Both the position numbers and the translations under genes were made by a program. 64,000 nt of DNA from Apodemus sylvaticus (taxonomy: Eukaryota > Chordata > Mammalia > Rodentia > Muridae). Below are positions 24,585 through 37,193 of the stretch, piece after piece. The stretch lies in assembly GCF_947179515.1 (NCBI RefSeq), contig NC_067480.1, positions 16,325,877 to 16,389,876 of the forward strand. Direction: 5' to 3'. The first letter of the stretch is position 1, and every line of letters begins with the position of its first letter. Below the pieces are notes generated by a model that was not told the DNA's origin, did not search any database, and saw nothing but the letters and a program-made list of their open reading frames with translations.

Positions 24585-27178
24585 CACTACCCAATTCCTT
24601 CTACGAAGCCACAATTACGCTGATACCAAAGCCACACAAAGATCCAACAAAGAAAGAGAACTTCAGACCAATTTCCCTTATGAACATCGATGCAAAAATA
24701 CTCAACAAAATTCTTGCCAACCGAATCCAAGAACACATCAAAACGATCATCCACCATGATCAAGTAGGCTTTATCCCGGGAATGCAGGGTTGGTTCAATA
24801 TACGGAAATCCATCAATACAATCCACTACATAAACAAACTCAAAGAACAAAATCATATGGTCATTTCATTGGATGCTGAAAAAGCATTTGACAAAATTCA
24901 GCATCCTTTCATGCTTAAAGTCTTGGAGAGAACAGGAATTCAAGGCCCATACCTAAACATAGTAAAAGCAATATACAGCAAACCGGTAGCCAGCATCAAA
25001 CTAAACGGAGAGAAACTTGAAGCAATCCCACTGAAATCAGGGACCAGACAAGGCTGCCCCCTTTCTCCTTATCTTTTCAATATTGTACTTGAGGTACTAG
25101 CTCGGGCAATTTGACAACATAAGGAGGTCAAAGGGATACAAATTGGAAAGGAGGAAGTCAAACTATCATTATTTGCAGACGACATGATCGTCTACCTAAG
25201 TGACCCAAAGAACTCCACTAGAGAGCTCCTACAGCTGATAAACAACTTCAGCAAAGTGGCAGGTTACAAAATCAACTCAAGCAAATCAGTGGCCTTCCTA
25301 TACTCAAAGGATAAGCAGGCTGAGAAAGAAATTAGGGAAATGACCCCCTTCACAATAGCCACAAACAGTATAAAGTATCTTGGGGTGACTCTTACCAAAC
25401 ATGCGAAAGATCTGTATGGCAAGAACTTCAAGACTCTGAAGAAGGAAATGGAAGAAGACCTCAAAAAATGGAAAAACCTCCCATGCTCATGGATCGGTAG
25501 AATCAATATAGTTAAAATGGCCATTTTGCCTAAAGCACTATACAGATTCAATGCAATACCCATCAAAATCCCAACTCAATTCTTCACAGAGTTAGAAAGA
25601 GCAATTATCAAATTCATCTGGAACAACAAAAAACCCAGGATAGCTAAAACTATTCTCAGCAACAAAAGAAAATCTGGGGGAATCAGTATCCCTGACCTCA
25701 AGCAATACTACAGAGCAATAGTGTTAAAAACTGCATGGTATTGGTACAGTGACAGGCAGGAGGATCAATGGAACAGGATTGAAGATCCAGAAATGAACCC
25801 ACACACCTATGGCCACTTGATCCTCGACAAAGAGGCTGAAAACATCCAATGGAAAAAAGATAGCCTTTTCAACAAATGGTGCTGGTTCAACTGGAGGTCA
25901 GCATGCAGAAGAATGCGAATTGATCCATCCTTGTCTCCTTGTACTAAGCTCAAATCCAAATGGATCAAGGACCTCCACATAAAGCCAGACACTCTGAAGC
26001 TAATAGAAAAGAAACTGGGGAAGACCCTTGAGGACATCGGTACAGGGAGAAAGTTTCTGAACAGAACACCAATAGCGTATGCTCTAAGAGCAAGAATTGA
26101 CAAATGGGACCTCATAAGGTTACAGAGTTTCTGTAAGGCAAAGGACACCGTCAAGAGGACAGATCGGCAACCAACAAATTGGGAAAAGATCTTCACCAAT
26201 CCTACATCAGATAGAGGGCTAATATCCAATATATATAAAGAACTCAAGAAATTAGACTCCAGAAAACCGAACAACCCTATTAAAAAATGGGGTATAGAGT
26301 TAAACAAAGAATTCTCACCTGAAGAACTTCGGATGGCGGAGAAGCATCTTAAAAAATGCTCCACTTCATTAGTCATTAGGGAAATGCAAATCAAAACAAC
26401 CCTAAGATTTCATCTTACACCAGTCAGAATGGCTAAGATTAAAAATTCAGGAGACAGCAGGTGTTGGAGAGGGTGCGGAGAAAGAGGAACACTCCTCCAC
26501 TGCTGGTGGGGTTGCAAATTGGTACAACCACTCTGGAAAGCAGTCTGGCGGTTCCTCCGAAAACTGGGCACCTCACTTCCAGAAGATCCTGCTATACCAC
26601 TCCTGGGCATATACCCAGAGGATTCCCCACCATGTAATAAGGATACATGCTCTACTATGTTCATAGCAGCCCTATTTATAATTGCCAGATGCTGGAAAGA
26701 ACCCAGGTATCCCTCAACAGAAGAGTGGATACAAAAAATGTGGTATATCTACACAATGGAGTACTATTCAGCCATTAGAAACAATGAATTCATGAAATTC
26801 TTAGGCAAATGGATGGAGCTAGAGAACATCATACTAAGTGAGGTAACCCAGACTCAAAAGGTGAATCATGGTATGCACTCACTAATAAGTGGTTATTAAC
26901 CTAGAAAACTGGAATACCCAAAACATAATCCACACATCAAATGAGATACAAGAAGAAAGCAGGAGTGGTCCCTGGTTCTGGAAAGACTCAGTGAAACAGT
27001 ATTTGGCAAAACCAGAACGGGGAACTGGGAAGGGGTGGGAGGGAGGACAGGGGAAGAGAAGGGGGCTTACGGGACTTTCGGGGAGTGGGGGGGGGCTAGA
27101 AAAGGGGAAATCATTTGAAATGTAAATAAATTATATCAAATAAAAAAAAAGACAAAAAAAAAACAAAAAAAAAAACAA
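24585..27178 (+). mobile_element. Younger 5'-truncated LINE-1
   Basis: It starts inside the ORF2 reverse transcriptase domain, so the 5' UTR, ORF1 and endonuclease are missing. ORF2 is open to 26899 except for one TGA at 25112-25114. The FADD catalytic motif is intact (near 25,175), and the C-terminal Cys/His segment (C-W-R-G-C-G... near 26,460) is present. The 3' UTR with a G-rich tract ends in an A-rich tail interrupted by C (27,140-27,178). The exact 16-bp flanking duplication shows target-primed insertion. The 3' tail resembles rat L1. Confidence 0.95.
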
Positions 27179-27194
27179 AAAGATCTCTCTTCTA

Positions 27195-27720
27195 TTTCTC
27201 ACATTTTTGTCTCTGAAGACCTGGTTTTATGTGAAGGCCAGTAATCGACTTGGAGTTGAGTTTTATACAGAGAGATACTTATGGATCTATTCAAATTATT
27301 ATACTTGCAGCGATGTACTTTTACCACTACTATTTTTGAAGATAATCTTTTCTTCAGTGTTTATTTTTTGGCTTATTAGTAAAAAAAAATCAGTGTCCAT
27401 ATATGTAGAATTATGTCTGGGTTTTCAGGCCGATTTCATTGATCAATGTGTCTGTTTTTGTGCTAATATCTTGCTGTTTTTACTATGTTAGATTCATATG
27501 AAACTAGAATTCAGAGATGGTGATACTTTCATCAATTTATTCACCATTCTGGATTGTTTTGTGTGTATGTGTGTGTGATCATATGAAGCTAAGTTTGTTT
27601 CTATTTGCAAAGAATGGTGTTGGAAATTTGATGAATTTTGTCATATTTGCACTTTCACAGGCAATTGTTTTTGTGTGCACACACACACAACATGTTTTAA
27701 AAAGAAAGTATTGATATATG
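27195..27720 (-). repeat. Older LINE-1 fragment, right of insertion
   Basis: Continues the 24131-24568 fragment (CTGGTTTTATGTGAAGGCCA onward reads as ORF2 backward). Confidence 0.65.
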
Positions 27721-28930
27721 ATTTTATGCTTCTATAAAAGGGAACATAGAGATGCAAAACAAAAATTTATCCTGATATGTAAATTACACCAAGTGAAATT
27801 AAAGCATCAATAGCATAATAGAAGATAGAGTTCATGAGCTCATAGTAGGCACTTTGAAAATACACTGTTGAAAAATAATAAAAAGATGAAGTGGAATAAT
27901 TAGATATTTTGGAATGAATCAAAAGATCAAATATTGAGATTGCTGGAATTCAAGTGTGACTTAAATATGTCAAAGATACCAAAAGATTTTCCAAAGAAAT
28001 AAAAATGTCTAAAATCAAAATTATATAACTATTCTGACACAATAACATCAAATGTCATCTAATAGGTTACATTTAGCCAAGTCTATGGAAATCATACTAT
28101 AGTCTAGCTCTCAGAGATAAAAGGGATATTAAATATTCCAAAGGGAATAAAAGAAAATAAATAATATATGAGCCCAGTTTTAAGTATTAATCCATTTCTC
28201 AGCAGAAAATGTAAACACTATGACAAGGTTTTAAATTTTACATTTTATTTTTTTTAGATTAGAGCATGTTTTTATCATTTCCTTGTTCTTTTCCTCCCTC
28301 TATACCCTCCATATCCTTTTTCTCACTCCCTTTCTAATTCATGGTTCTTTTTTCTCAATACTTGATGTTACCTATAAATTCTTAAATGCTTTTGTAGCAC
28401 TGATGGAAAATAATGTAGATTATTTTAAATTGTTTAGAAGAAAAGGAAATCTATCCTAAAATTAATAATAAAGTAATTTACTAAAACTGAGATTAGTAAG
28501 CAAAAACTTTAAATGTAAAACTCATAGTTAAAAGTAATTTTACAAATGTGGAACAACATAATATATCATATCATATATCATATCATATACCATATGCATC
28601 ATGCATTTACCTCTCCTCTGTAGAAGAAATGTTATAATGTAAAGCAATAAAGTTAATTACTATCTTAAATTTAGTCAATGCACAAATATCTTAACTGTAA
28701 CATCAATTAAAAATGCTGCATAACAAGTTTGATGATGCACTGTCACTTTTTGAAAATGAAAAATCAGTGAAAAGACAAACGATATCCTGAGAAGGTGGAG
28801 GAAGTGCAGGAGGTGAGAGAAGAACCCGTATACCCAGTGTGATGGACGACGTCCCTGCTGGTGCCTCTGCCCTGGAGTCTCTTCATCCAGCTTTTCTCTG
28901 CAGGATTCAAATTTGCAGATTTCAGATTAG
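27721..28930. other. Intronic sequence, mostly unrecognised
   Basis: A/T-rich. A short T-rich, C-rich block at 28,240-28,345 resembles an L1 tail. A G/C-richer block with several CpGs at 28,790-28,915 stands out but matches nothing I know. Confidence 0.45.
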
Positions 28931-29340
28931 GAACTTGGTTCATTTTAACTGAATTTTAGAGTGAGAAAGATCTCCTTTCATCTTGTGCATAGGCACATCT
29001 ACTTTCCCCAGAACCAGTTTTTAAAGAAGCTATCTTTTCTCCAGCATGTAATTTCTCCCTTTATTCATAATCTTCAGTGTAGCTTTAGTTTTATTCTATC
29101 TCTATTCCATGGTCTCTATTCCATGTGCTTATGTCTGTGCAAACACCATGCTGTATCTGGCAACATGAATCTGTAGTGAAATTTAAAATCCAGTATCGAG
29201 ATTTCTCTAGCATTGTGTTTCATCAGACTCTTTGACTGTTTGGGGGTTTGTGTCTCCATTTGGATATTAAGATATTTCTAATTCTGTAAATAATGTCTTT
29301 GGAATTTGCTAATTATTTAATTGTGTCTTTAGAAAAGTTT
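28931..29340 (-). repeat. Old LINE-1 ORF2 fragment, antisense
   Basis: It matches the 19,980-20,260 region in eroded form. Confidence 0.65.
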
Positions 29341-31255
29341 CAGTAATATGTCTGTTTTCAATAAAAGAAATTCTGGGGGTAATCACCATCCCTGACCTCA
29401 AGCTTTACTATAGAATAATAGTGATAAAAATTGCAGGGTATTGGTACAGAGACAGACATGCTGATCAATGGAATAGAACTGAAGACCCAGAAATAAAACC
29501 ACACACTTATGAACACTTGATCTTTGACAAAGAATCCAAAAATATACAATGGGAAAAAGAAAGCACTTTTAATAAATTGTGCTTGTCTCACGAACAGTCT
29601 GTAAATAGAAAAATTAAAATAGATCCATATTTGTCACTTTGCTTAAAGCTCAATCAAGCCCAAGTGGATCAATGACCTCAACATGCAAATCAAAATGTCC
29701 TAGAGATTCCACCTTATATCAATCAGAATGGCTAAGATAAAAGTATGTGGAGAAAGAGGAAAAATTCTCCATTGTTGATGGGATTGCAAACTGGTAAAAC
29801 CACACTGGAAATCAATCTGTAGGTTCCTCTGAAAATTGGAAATAGATGAAGAGCCAGCTGTACTCCTGGATATATATACAAAAGTTGCCCCACCATGCCA
29901 CAGGGGCACATGTTCTACTATATTCATGGCAGCCTTATTTGTGATAACCAAAAGCTGGAAACAACACAGATGTCCCACAACGGAAAAATGGATACAGAAA
30001 ATGTGGTTCATTTAAACAATAGAATACTACTCAGCTATTAAGAGCTATTTTGCAGACAAATGTATGGAACTAGAAAATATCTTTCTGAGTGAGGTAACTC
30101 AGACCCAAAAGGATAATAAGCATGCTAGGTACTCACTAATATGTGGATACTAGCCAAAAAAATTACAGGATGCAATCTATAGAATACAATCCAAAGAATT
30201 CAAGAATGCTAACAAGAAAAAGGGCCAAAGCAAGGATGCCTCAGTCCCACTTAGGAAGGAGAAGAAAGCAATCACAGCAGGGCAGGGAGGGAGGGAGGGA
30301 GGGGAAAGTGAAGAAGGGACACAGGGAAGGAAGGAGGGACCTGGTTGGGAAAGACAACAGGGAGGGGAAGAGAGGAACATGTTCAGGTATTGAGCAGGGT
30401 GGTAAACAGGACTGGATCCCTGAAGGCCAGCAGAAAGAAATGGAAATAGATAACCTAGGAAGGTAGGATGTTGGGGTATACTCTAGAATGTACCAGAGAC
30501 CTGGGAGGTGAGAGACAATCAAGACTCAAAGGGAAGGCCCTTAGATGAAATACCTTACAGCGGGGAGAGGGGATGTGCAGAATCCACATCTAGTAAAAAG
30601 ACATGGCATCAAGTGGAGGGATGGGTTGCCATACTGCTCTCAAAAACTATTACCCAGAATTCTTCCTGTATGAAAGAACTGCAGGAATAAAAATAGAGAA
30701 GAGCCTGAGGAAAAGGAGGTCCAGCAACAGGCTCAAATTGAGATCCAGCTCAAGGGGAGGCCCCAAGGCCTGACACTATTACTGATGCTATGGTGTGCTT
30801 ACAAACAGGGACCTATCATGACTGCCCAGTGAAAGGCCCACCAAGTAGAAAGAGTCAGATGCAGATATTTACTCTCAACCAATGCACAGAATCTGGTGAC
30901 CCCTGTGTTTGAATTAGCGAAAAGCTCAAACAAGCTTAGAGTACAGTAACCCTAAAGGAAGATCAGCTCTCTCAACTATCCTGGACTGCTATGATCTATC
31001 ACTGATCTCATACAGCTGCTGATATGAGGCCCTACCCCAAACACATGCATCAGAGGACTGCTGGGTCTGGGTTAAGTAAGAGAAGATGCTCCTAACTCTC
31101 AAAAGAGTGGGGCCCCAGAGAGTGGGGAGGTCTGGTAGGGTAGGATCTGGGATGGGGACATCCCCCCTGGAGACAGTGTGGGGGAGGAGGTGTGGGCACA
31201 GTCAGAGTGAGAACCAGGAGGAGGATAAAGTCTGGAGTATAAAAATGATTAAAAA
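29341..31255 (+). repeat. LINE-1 ORF2 end and long 3' UTR
   Basis: ORF2 words run from about 29,370 to 30,170 (for example I-E/T-E-D-P-E around 29,470-29,500), then a G/A-rich 3' UTR to about 31,255. It has an internal deletion near 29,670 and many stops. Confidence 0.8.
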
Positions 31256-31890
31256 ATTAAAGTTCTTTTTCACAATATTAATTTTTGTAACTCATGAACA
31301 TGGAGAACATTCCATCTTTTATTATTTTGCTTTATTTCTTCTCTAATTATTGATAGTTTTCCTAGTGTTCTATGTTCTGGACCTACTGAGGGTGGTGGAA
31401 AAAGTCCACTTTTACTTTCATAAGTTATTCCCTAGGTTCTTTTTTGGTTTGGTTCACCTGTTAATGTGTGTGTTTTCTGATATTTTTCTTAGTATGCTCA
31501 TTATTGGTTCTAGGAATGTCATTAATCGCCAATGTTCTATCCTACTACTATTCCAAAAGTATGTATAATGATAATTTCTCAAGACATCACAGTGAGTCTT
31601 CAAAGTATGTTATATATAGGATCTTATCATCTTTAAATAAATTAGTTTCCCTTCTTCCTATGTATAGTTTTTCTATTTCTTTTCCTCATCCAACTACTTG
31701 GGTGAAGACAGAAGAGCTGTCTTGAGTAAGTGTGCACACAGTCGATACTTTCCATTCTTAACTGCTGTGGAAAGGTTTTCAGATTGCCCTTGTTTAGAAT
31801 AATCATTCGTGGAAGGATGGATTATGACCTATATAATTCTTGAGTGTACTTGACTCTCTGATACTTTCTTTGATGAAGAGCAGTTGAATT
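31256..31890 (-). repeat. LINE-1 ORF2 fragment, antisense
   Basis: The RT region is read backward with heavy decay (ATGAACATGGA near 31,293 corresponds to the 20,460 region). Confidence 0.6.
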
Positions 31891-32165
31891 TTAACAATAC
31901 CATTTTATTAAATTACTCATTTAAATTCCAAACATTGTCCCCTTCCTGGTCCCAGCTCCCAGAGTTCCTATGTCCCCATCTCCCATCCCTTTGACTCTGA
32001 GAGGGTGCACCCCACACACCTCCAGAGCTTCATACCCTCCCCAGCGCCTCCCTTTCCTGGGGCCTCACTTTTCTACAGGATTAGGCACAATCTCTCCCAC
32101 TGAGGCCAGAAAGGCATTGCTCTGCTACATATTTGCCTTGGCCAGGGAAGAGAGAATGTATGTCC
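31891..32165 (-). repeat. LINE-1 3' tail, antisense
   Basis: A T-rich start, then the C-rich CCCCTTCCTGGTCCC and CCCCATCTCCCATCCC blocks typical of reversed L1 3' UTR. Confidence 0.65.
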
Positions 32166-32495
32166 TTTGATTGGCACCTTAGTCTCTAGGAATTCCAATT
32201 GGTCCTACTTAGTTGACACTGCTGATGTTGATCTAACACTTTTTATAACCATTGACATGATCACGTGCCTTTTTCTAAAATTTTGTCTGATATATTTAGG
32301 CACTTACTACAAATTATTGGCAACAAAGAAATTTCTATTTAAATGCTCTCATAGTTACAGTTTTTCTTTTATATCTCATGATATATTTTTATTTGGGTAT
32401 TAAAACCTCATTTTTTAAAAATATTTGGAATGTTTTGGACAGTTTAACCCTCGTCCATAAAAATACCCGACCACATACACACAAAAACACGTTGA

Positions 32496-32690
32496 AGCTG
32501 AAGAGATGGGTGAGCAGTAATGAACACTTGTTCTTTCAGAGGACCTTTGTTTCCCAGGACTCACATGGTGGCTCACAACCATCTGTAACCACAAGTCCAG
32601 AGAGTGTGTGACAGCGTCTTCTGAACTCTGCATATGGTGCACTACATACATGTAGGCAAAACACTCATATACATCAAATAAATAAAACAA
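32496..32690 (+). mobile_element. B2/B3-type SINE
   Basis: It has the B2-family order: GAAGAGATGG box, TCACATGGTGGCTCACAACC, CCATCTGTAAC, a TCTTCTGAACTC block and an ATCAAATAAATAAAAC tail. Diverged from consensus. Confidence 0.85.
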
Positions 32691-33329
32691 GATTATAAGA
32701 TTGTAATAATTATTTAAAATAAACCAGTGTTCTTTCCTGGTAAATCCAGCATTCTCATAATGACTAACACATTTAGATTTCAACTACACTTATGTGCAAA
32801 GTTGAGAAACACTATTAGCTTTCCATGAAAGAAAGAGGCATGTCGTGTTGTTTTCTCTAGCCTTTTTAATGCTGTTCAAAGAAGGTTTACTATATGGTTT
32901 ATTCAATATGTATCAGAAAACTAGTATATGGGGCTTTCAAACAGATTGCTGAGTGTTGCATAGTGGAATCACATATTTTTAGTTTTCAAACTGCTTATCT
33001 GTACAATGAGGAAAATACTCTGATTTCAAAATATAGCTGGTACATATGATCATCCTGTCAATTTTTTTGCTTAGATTTGATAGTTAAAAGATTTGCATTT
33101 AGTTGAAGCCCCAGTTCTTTCGGTGCACAATTACACATAGGATGTGTCACATGTAATATGTTATTAAAACATATAATAGTAATAAAAATGCAAAACTTGT
33201 GGATATTACAAGCAACAAGGAAACAGTGACAATGGTGATCTATATATTCTCAAGGGTTTTGGGGATAAAGGTGAGGCTGTTCAGATTAGAGGTACATTGA
33301 AGTCTTTCAAAAGGAGAGGTAGGGTATTC

Positions 33330-33420
33330 TTAATTACAGAGCTCTTGCTAGTATGCAGAAAGCCCTGGGTTCAATCCAAAAAACCACAATAAATAAACAA
33401 CAATAATCAGATAATAACAA
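33330..33420 (+). mobile_element. ID/B4-like SINE fragment
   Basis: GAGCTCTTGCTAGTATGC and CCCTGGGTTCAATCC are the ID-type Pol III promoter boxes, followed by an A-rich tail (AATAAATAAACAAC). Confidence 0.75.
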
Positions 33421-34718
33421 GAAAGAAATGTGTAGCTCCAGTGGATGCTACATATTAAATTATAACAATCAGATATTGGAAACGAAGATTGGGACCATAT
33501 ATGATTGTGGGTAGATAACTATATATTCCTGAATAACACCCTCAAATGAAGAGGAGTTGAATTGGTGGTGAATAGCACTGTGAACATTTCCACATTTTAT
33601 GAAAGAATACTTATAAACTTAAATACTTCACGTATTGTAGTAAGAGAATTCCTCCAGAACAAGTTGATGTAGAAGTGAGTATCTTTCCTACAATAACTGT
33701 TCAGTGACGATTTTAGTTTATAATAAAGATATATTAATTTGTATTTTATGTGTAGGGGTGGTTTTGCAGCATATATATGTCTGCATAATGTGTGTGATGT
33801 GATGGAGTGTTCAAATCTTTGAAACCTACAAATGACTGTTAGCCACCATGTAGTTACAGAAAACCAAACACTGTTCCCTACAAGCACATCCAGTGGACAT
33901 AATCTCTGCTGGGATTCTTTCTGTCTCCCAGCTAAGATTGTCCATGTATGTGGATCTTAAAAATAATATGAGTAATGGAGCATTCACTGACCACTGTAGA
34001 TCTTTTCTCAAAATGATTAAAACAAACAAAAACCTCTTGGTAATTTTGAAAATTATTCTATTGGGCTCAGCATTAATTATAGAGAAGAGATACTATTGTT
34101 ATCTCTTAGATATTCTGTGAGACAGAAACTTAGCAAACTTCAGTACAGGGTCATTCATATCACTTCCCTACTTTGCCACCTACTAAGCTTTATGAAGAGC
34201 TAAAGAAACGTTAAGGAGAATGCAAATGAGTCCTATAGGAAACTGGAAATACTGCAGACATAGCACATGCACTTAGCACAAGTGGCCTGAAGGACGGGAT
34301 TGCAGCTGTCCTGTGACCTCAAGTGTCAGATGCCATAAACAAGAAAAGTATGTAATGCAAAGAGCAAGGCTTCTTGCTAAAAGGGTCCTGGTGTGAGAGT
34401 AAAGTAGCCAGACAAAGAAACAAGTCTTGGTTTCCAGAGGCACAGATTGAAGGAGGCATGGGGTTAAATAGGAATAAGCAGGTCCATCTGCTACCTGAGT
34501 CATGCCACTGATTATGGAAGTGGGGAAGCAAGGCTCTGATGGGAGGAAAAACCAAACAATAACAGTGAATGCTGACAACTGGCTTTTGTCAGCAAAGCCC
34601 CCAAATTAATAGTGACAAAGTAAGAGTGAATGCAAATTAACAGAAAATTCTACCAACAGATTATGATTTTTTTTTATAAAAGCTCCTAACTGAAATTTTC
34701 TATTTTTCTCTGTACAAG
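33421..34718 (+). other. Intronic sequence before the 34719 exon
   Basis: No clear repeat or coding block. A moderately G/C-rich part at 34,200-34,620 has several short ORFs but no support. The exon's acceptor tract (TTCTATTTTTCTCTGTACAAG) closes it. Confidence 0.5.
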
Positions 34719-34837
34719 TGGACATGTTCAGAAGTTTCGAATATTGCAGCGTGGTTGGTTGAGATCTTTTAGTTTTGTTGCTGTATTTGCATTTTGTACA
34801 AGTTTACCCATGTTATGTTTTCCATCTACTTTACCTG
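34719..34837 (+). CDS. Slco6 (member unresolved): OATP/SLCO6-like transporter, internal exon (TM6)
   Basis: A 119-bp exon starts after TTTCTCTGTACAAG and ends TTACCTG|GTGAGT. The first base completes the GTT codon opened by the exon at 17286. The frame then reads ...LQRGWLRSFSFVAVF and ...LPMLCFPSTLPG. This matches the OATP segment that begins at the superfamily signature (D-x-R-W-V-G-A-W-W-x-G-F-L), crosses the membrane as TM6 and ends in a conserved F-P-x-x-L-P-G. The signature is degraded here: one tryptophan, a leucine and a phenylalanine remain in register, while the D-x-R-W and G-A-W are not recognisable. The final G is the first base of the glycine codon completed by the exon at 39376. 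An L1 lies 58 bp past the donor. Confidence 0.85.
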
Positions 34838-34879
34838 GTGAGTATAAAAGAAATTTTATAGTCACAATACCTTTTTACC

Positions 34880-34895
34880 CTCTGCTCCCATTCTT
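34880..34895. repeat. Target-site duplication, left copy
   Basis: CTCTGCTCCCATTCTT, repeated exactly at 36197-36212. Confidence 0.95.
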
Positions 34896-36196
34896 TTTTT
34901 TTAATATTTTTATTTTCTATATTCTTTGTTTACATTCCCCTTTCCCGGATCCCCCCTCCTCATATGTCCCATAAACCTTCTTCTCTCCATCCCTTCTCCA
35001 ATCACCTCCCTCCTTTTTCTCTGTCCTTATATTCCCTTCCCATGCTAGATCAATCCTTTCCAGGATCAGGACCCTCTCCATACTTCTTCATGGGAGTCAT
35101 TTGTTATGCAATTTGTGCCTTGGCTATTCAGGGCTTCTGGGCTAATTAATATCCACTTATCAGAGACTGCATTCCTTGTGTATTCTTTTGTGATTGGGTT
35201 ACCTCACTTAGGATGATATTTTCCATATCAAACCATTTGCCTAAAAATTTTGTGAATTCATTGTTTCTAATTGCTGAGTAGTATTCCATTGTGTAAATAT
35301 ACCACATTTTCTGTATCCATTCCTCTTTTGAGGGGCATCTGGGTTCTTTCCAGCTTCTGGCTATTATAAATAAGGTTGCTATGAACATAATGGAGCATGT
35401 GTCTTTACTGCATGCCGGGGAATCCTTTGGGTATATGCCCAGGAGAGGTATAGCAGGGTCCTCTGGAAGTCTCATGTCCAGTTTTCTGAGGACCCTCCAG
35501 ACTGATTTCCACAATGGTTGTACCATCTTACAGCCCCACCAGCAGTGGAGGAGTGTTCCTCTTTCTCGACATCCTCACCAACACCTGCTGTCTCCTGAGT
35601 TTTTGACCTTAGCCATTCTGACTGGTGTAAGGTGAAATCTCAGGGTTGTTTTGATCTGCATTTCCCTAATGACTAATGATGTTGAGCACTTTTTAAGGTG
35701 TCTCTCGGCCATCCGAATTTCTTCAGGTGAAAATTCTTTGTTAAGATCTGTACCCCATTTTTTAATATGGTTATTTGGTTCCCTGGGGTCTAACTTCTTG
35801 AGTTCTTTGTATATATTGGATATTAGCCCTCTATCAGATGTGGGGTTGGTGAATATCCTTTCCCAAATTGATGGTTGCTGTTTTGTCCTTTTAACAGTGT
35901 CCTTTGCCTTACATAAACTTTGTAATTTTATGAGGTCCCATTTGTCAATTCTTGATCTTAAAGCATAAGTTATTGGTGATCTGTTCAGGAACTTTTCCCC
36001 TGTACCCATGTCCTCAAGGTTCTTCCCCAGTTTCTTTTCTATTAGTTTCAGTGTGTCTGGTTTTACATGGAGGTCCTTGATCCACTTGGAGTGAAGTTTA
36101 GTACATGGAGATAAGAATGGATCAATTCGCATTCTTCTGCATGCTGACCTCCAATTTGTTGAAAAGGCTATCTTTTTTTCACTGGATGTTTTTTGG
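34896..36196 (-). mobile_element. 5'-truncated LINE-1 close to an exon, antisense
   Basis: Read on the - strand: ORF2 C-terminal part (36,132-35,146, one frame break near 35,575), then the 3' UTR and A tail (poly(T) on the + strand at 34,896). The exact 16-bp flanking duplication proves insertion. It starts 58 bp after the exon at 34719-34837. It is similar to the younger copy at 24585, so fairly recent. Confidence 0.95.
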
Positions 36197-36212
36197 CTCT
36201 GCTCCCATTCTT

Positions 36213-36535
36213 AAAGCACAGATAAACTCATTTCAAAATGAATTTGCTTTCCTCCTGGTATTGCTCTGTGACAAAGGAATATTATCATTGTTTTGTTGTT
36301 AATTTTTATCAAATTAATCAGGATCACATTCAAATATATTTATGAGCTATGTTTTATTCATATATATTTGTGATGCTCATTATTTCTTTTTAGTAATCCC
36401 ATATTATTTAAAGTGCATAGGTGCTTTTAAATATGAAAGTATACTATCATGTATTTAGCCAATTTTTAAAAGATTTTCTATTCTAACATTACTTATTAAA
36501 TGAATTTCTCTTTCTCTGCTTTGCTCTCTCTCCAT
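36213..36535 (+). other. Intronic sequence
   Basis: A/T-rich, no feature seen. Confidence 0.6.
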
Positions 36536-36613
36536 ATATGTATATAATTCTCCATATATATACATCTATATGTGTATATATGTATATATGTATACATATA
36601 TATGTGTATATAT

Positions 36614-36696
<83 letters not shown>

Positions 36697-36725
36697 TACA
36701 TATACATATACATATACATATATTC
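36536..36725. repeat. (CATATA)n/(ACACAT)n microsatellite
   Basis: TATATG/TATACA units grade into a regular (ACACAT)n array at about 36,617-36,700. ORFs of Tyr-Thr or Tyr-Val repeats here are artefacts. Confidence 0.95.
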
Positions 36726-37088
36726 ATTAGAATGACTTACAAGTTCTAGTGCAGCTAATCCAGTAAAAGTCTATGAAAGGATGGTCAGTAGTTCCTCAGT
36801 CTTGAGTCTAGATGCCTCAGCTGATTTTCAATACATACTGAAATTGCAAAGAAGTAGGATTTAATGCCAGTGAAGGAATGGAGTTGCTAGTGATGAAGGG
36901 AAGAGCAAGCAGGGAAAAAGGAAGAGTGATTAGGGCAAAGTCTGAACTTTCAGGTCAGTTCTTAATGAAATAAACAAAAATGAAGGATGAAAGTACAATA
37001 TACAATATACAATATACACAAACATGTGGGAAACAGCTGAAACAGTTCAGTAAAGGACATCTCATCACTAACAGAGCCTATGTTAGTA

Positions 37089-37090
<2 letters not shown>

Positions 37091-37141
<51 letters not shown>

Positions 37142-37193
37142 GACATGGATTCACTGTGAAGCCCTGGTTGTATTTGAACTCACTCTATAGATA
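37091..37193 (-). mobile_element. B1 SINE fragment with 50-base A tail, antisense
   Basis: An unbroken T run at 37,091-37,140 is followed by GGACATGGATTCACTGTG, GCCCTGGTTGTATTTGAACT and CACTCTATAG, the B1 right part read backward. It is cut at 37,194-37,202 by the neighbouring L1. Confidence 0.8.

Noticed and set aside
30143..30522. Basic and proline-rich ORFs of about 100 codons
   Set aside because: They are an L1 3' UTR read in two frames on opposite strands.
34838..34974. Read-through of the TM6 exon into downstream codons
   Set aside because: A consensus GTGAGT ends the exon at the conserved P-G; the downstream frame runs into L1 tail.
36489..36735. ORFs of Tyr-Val and Tyr-Thr repeats on both strands
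   Set aside because: Translations of the (ACACAT)n microsatellite.
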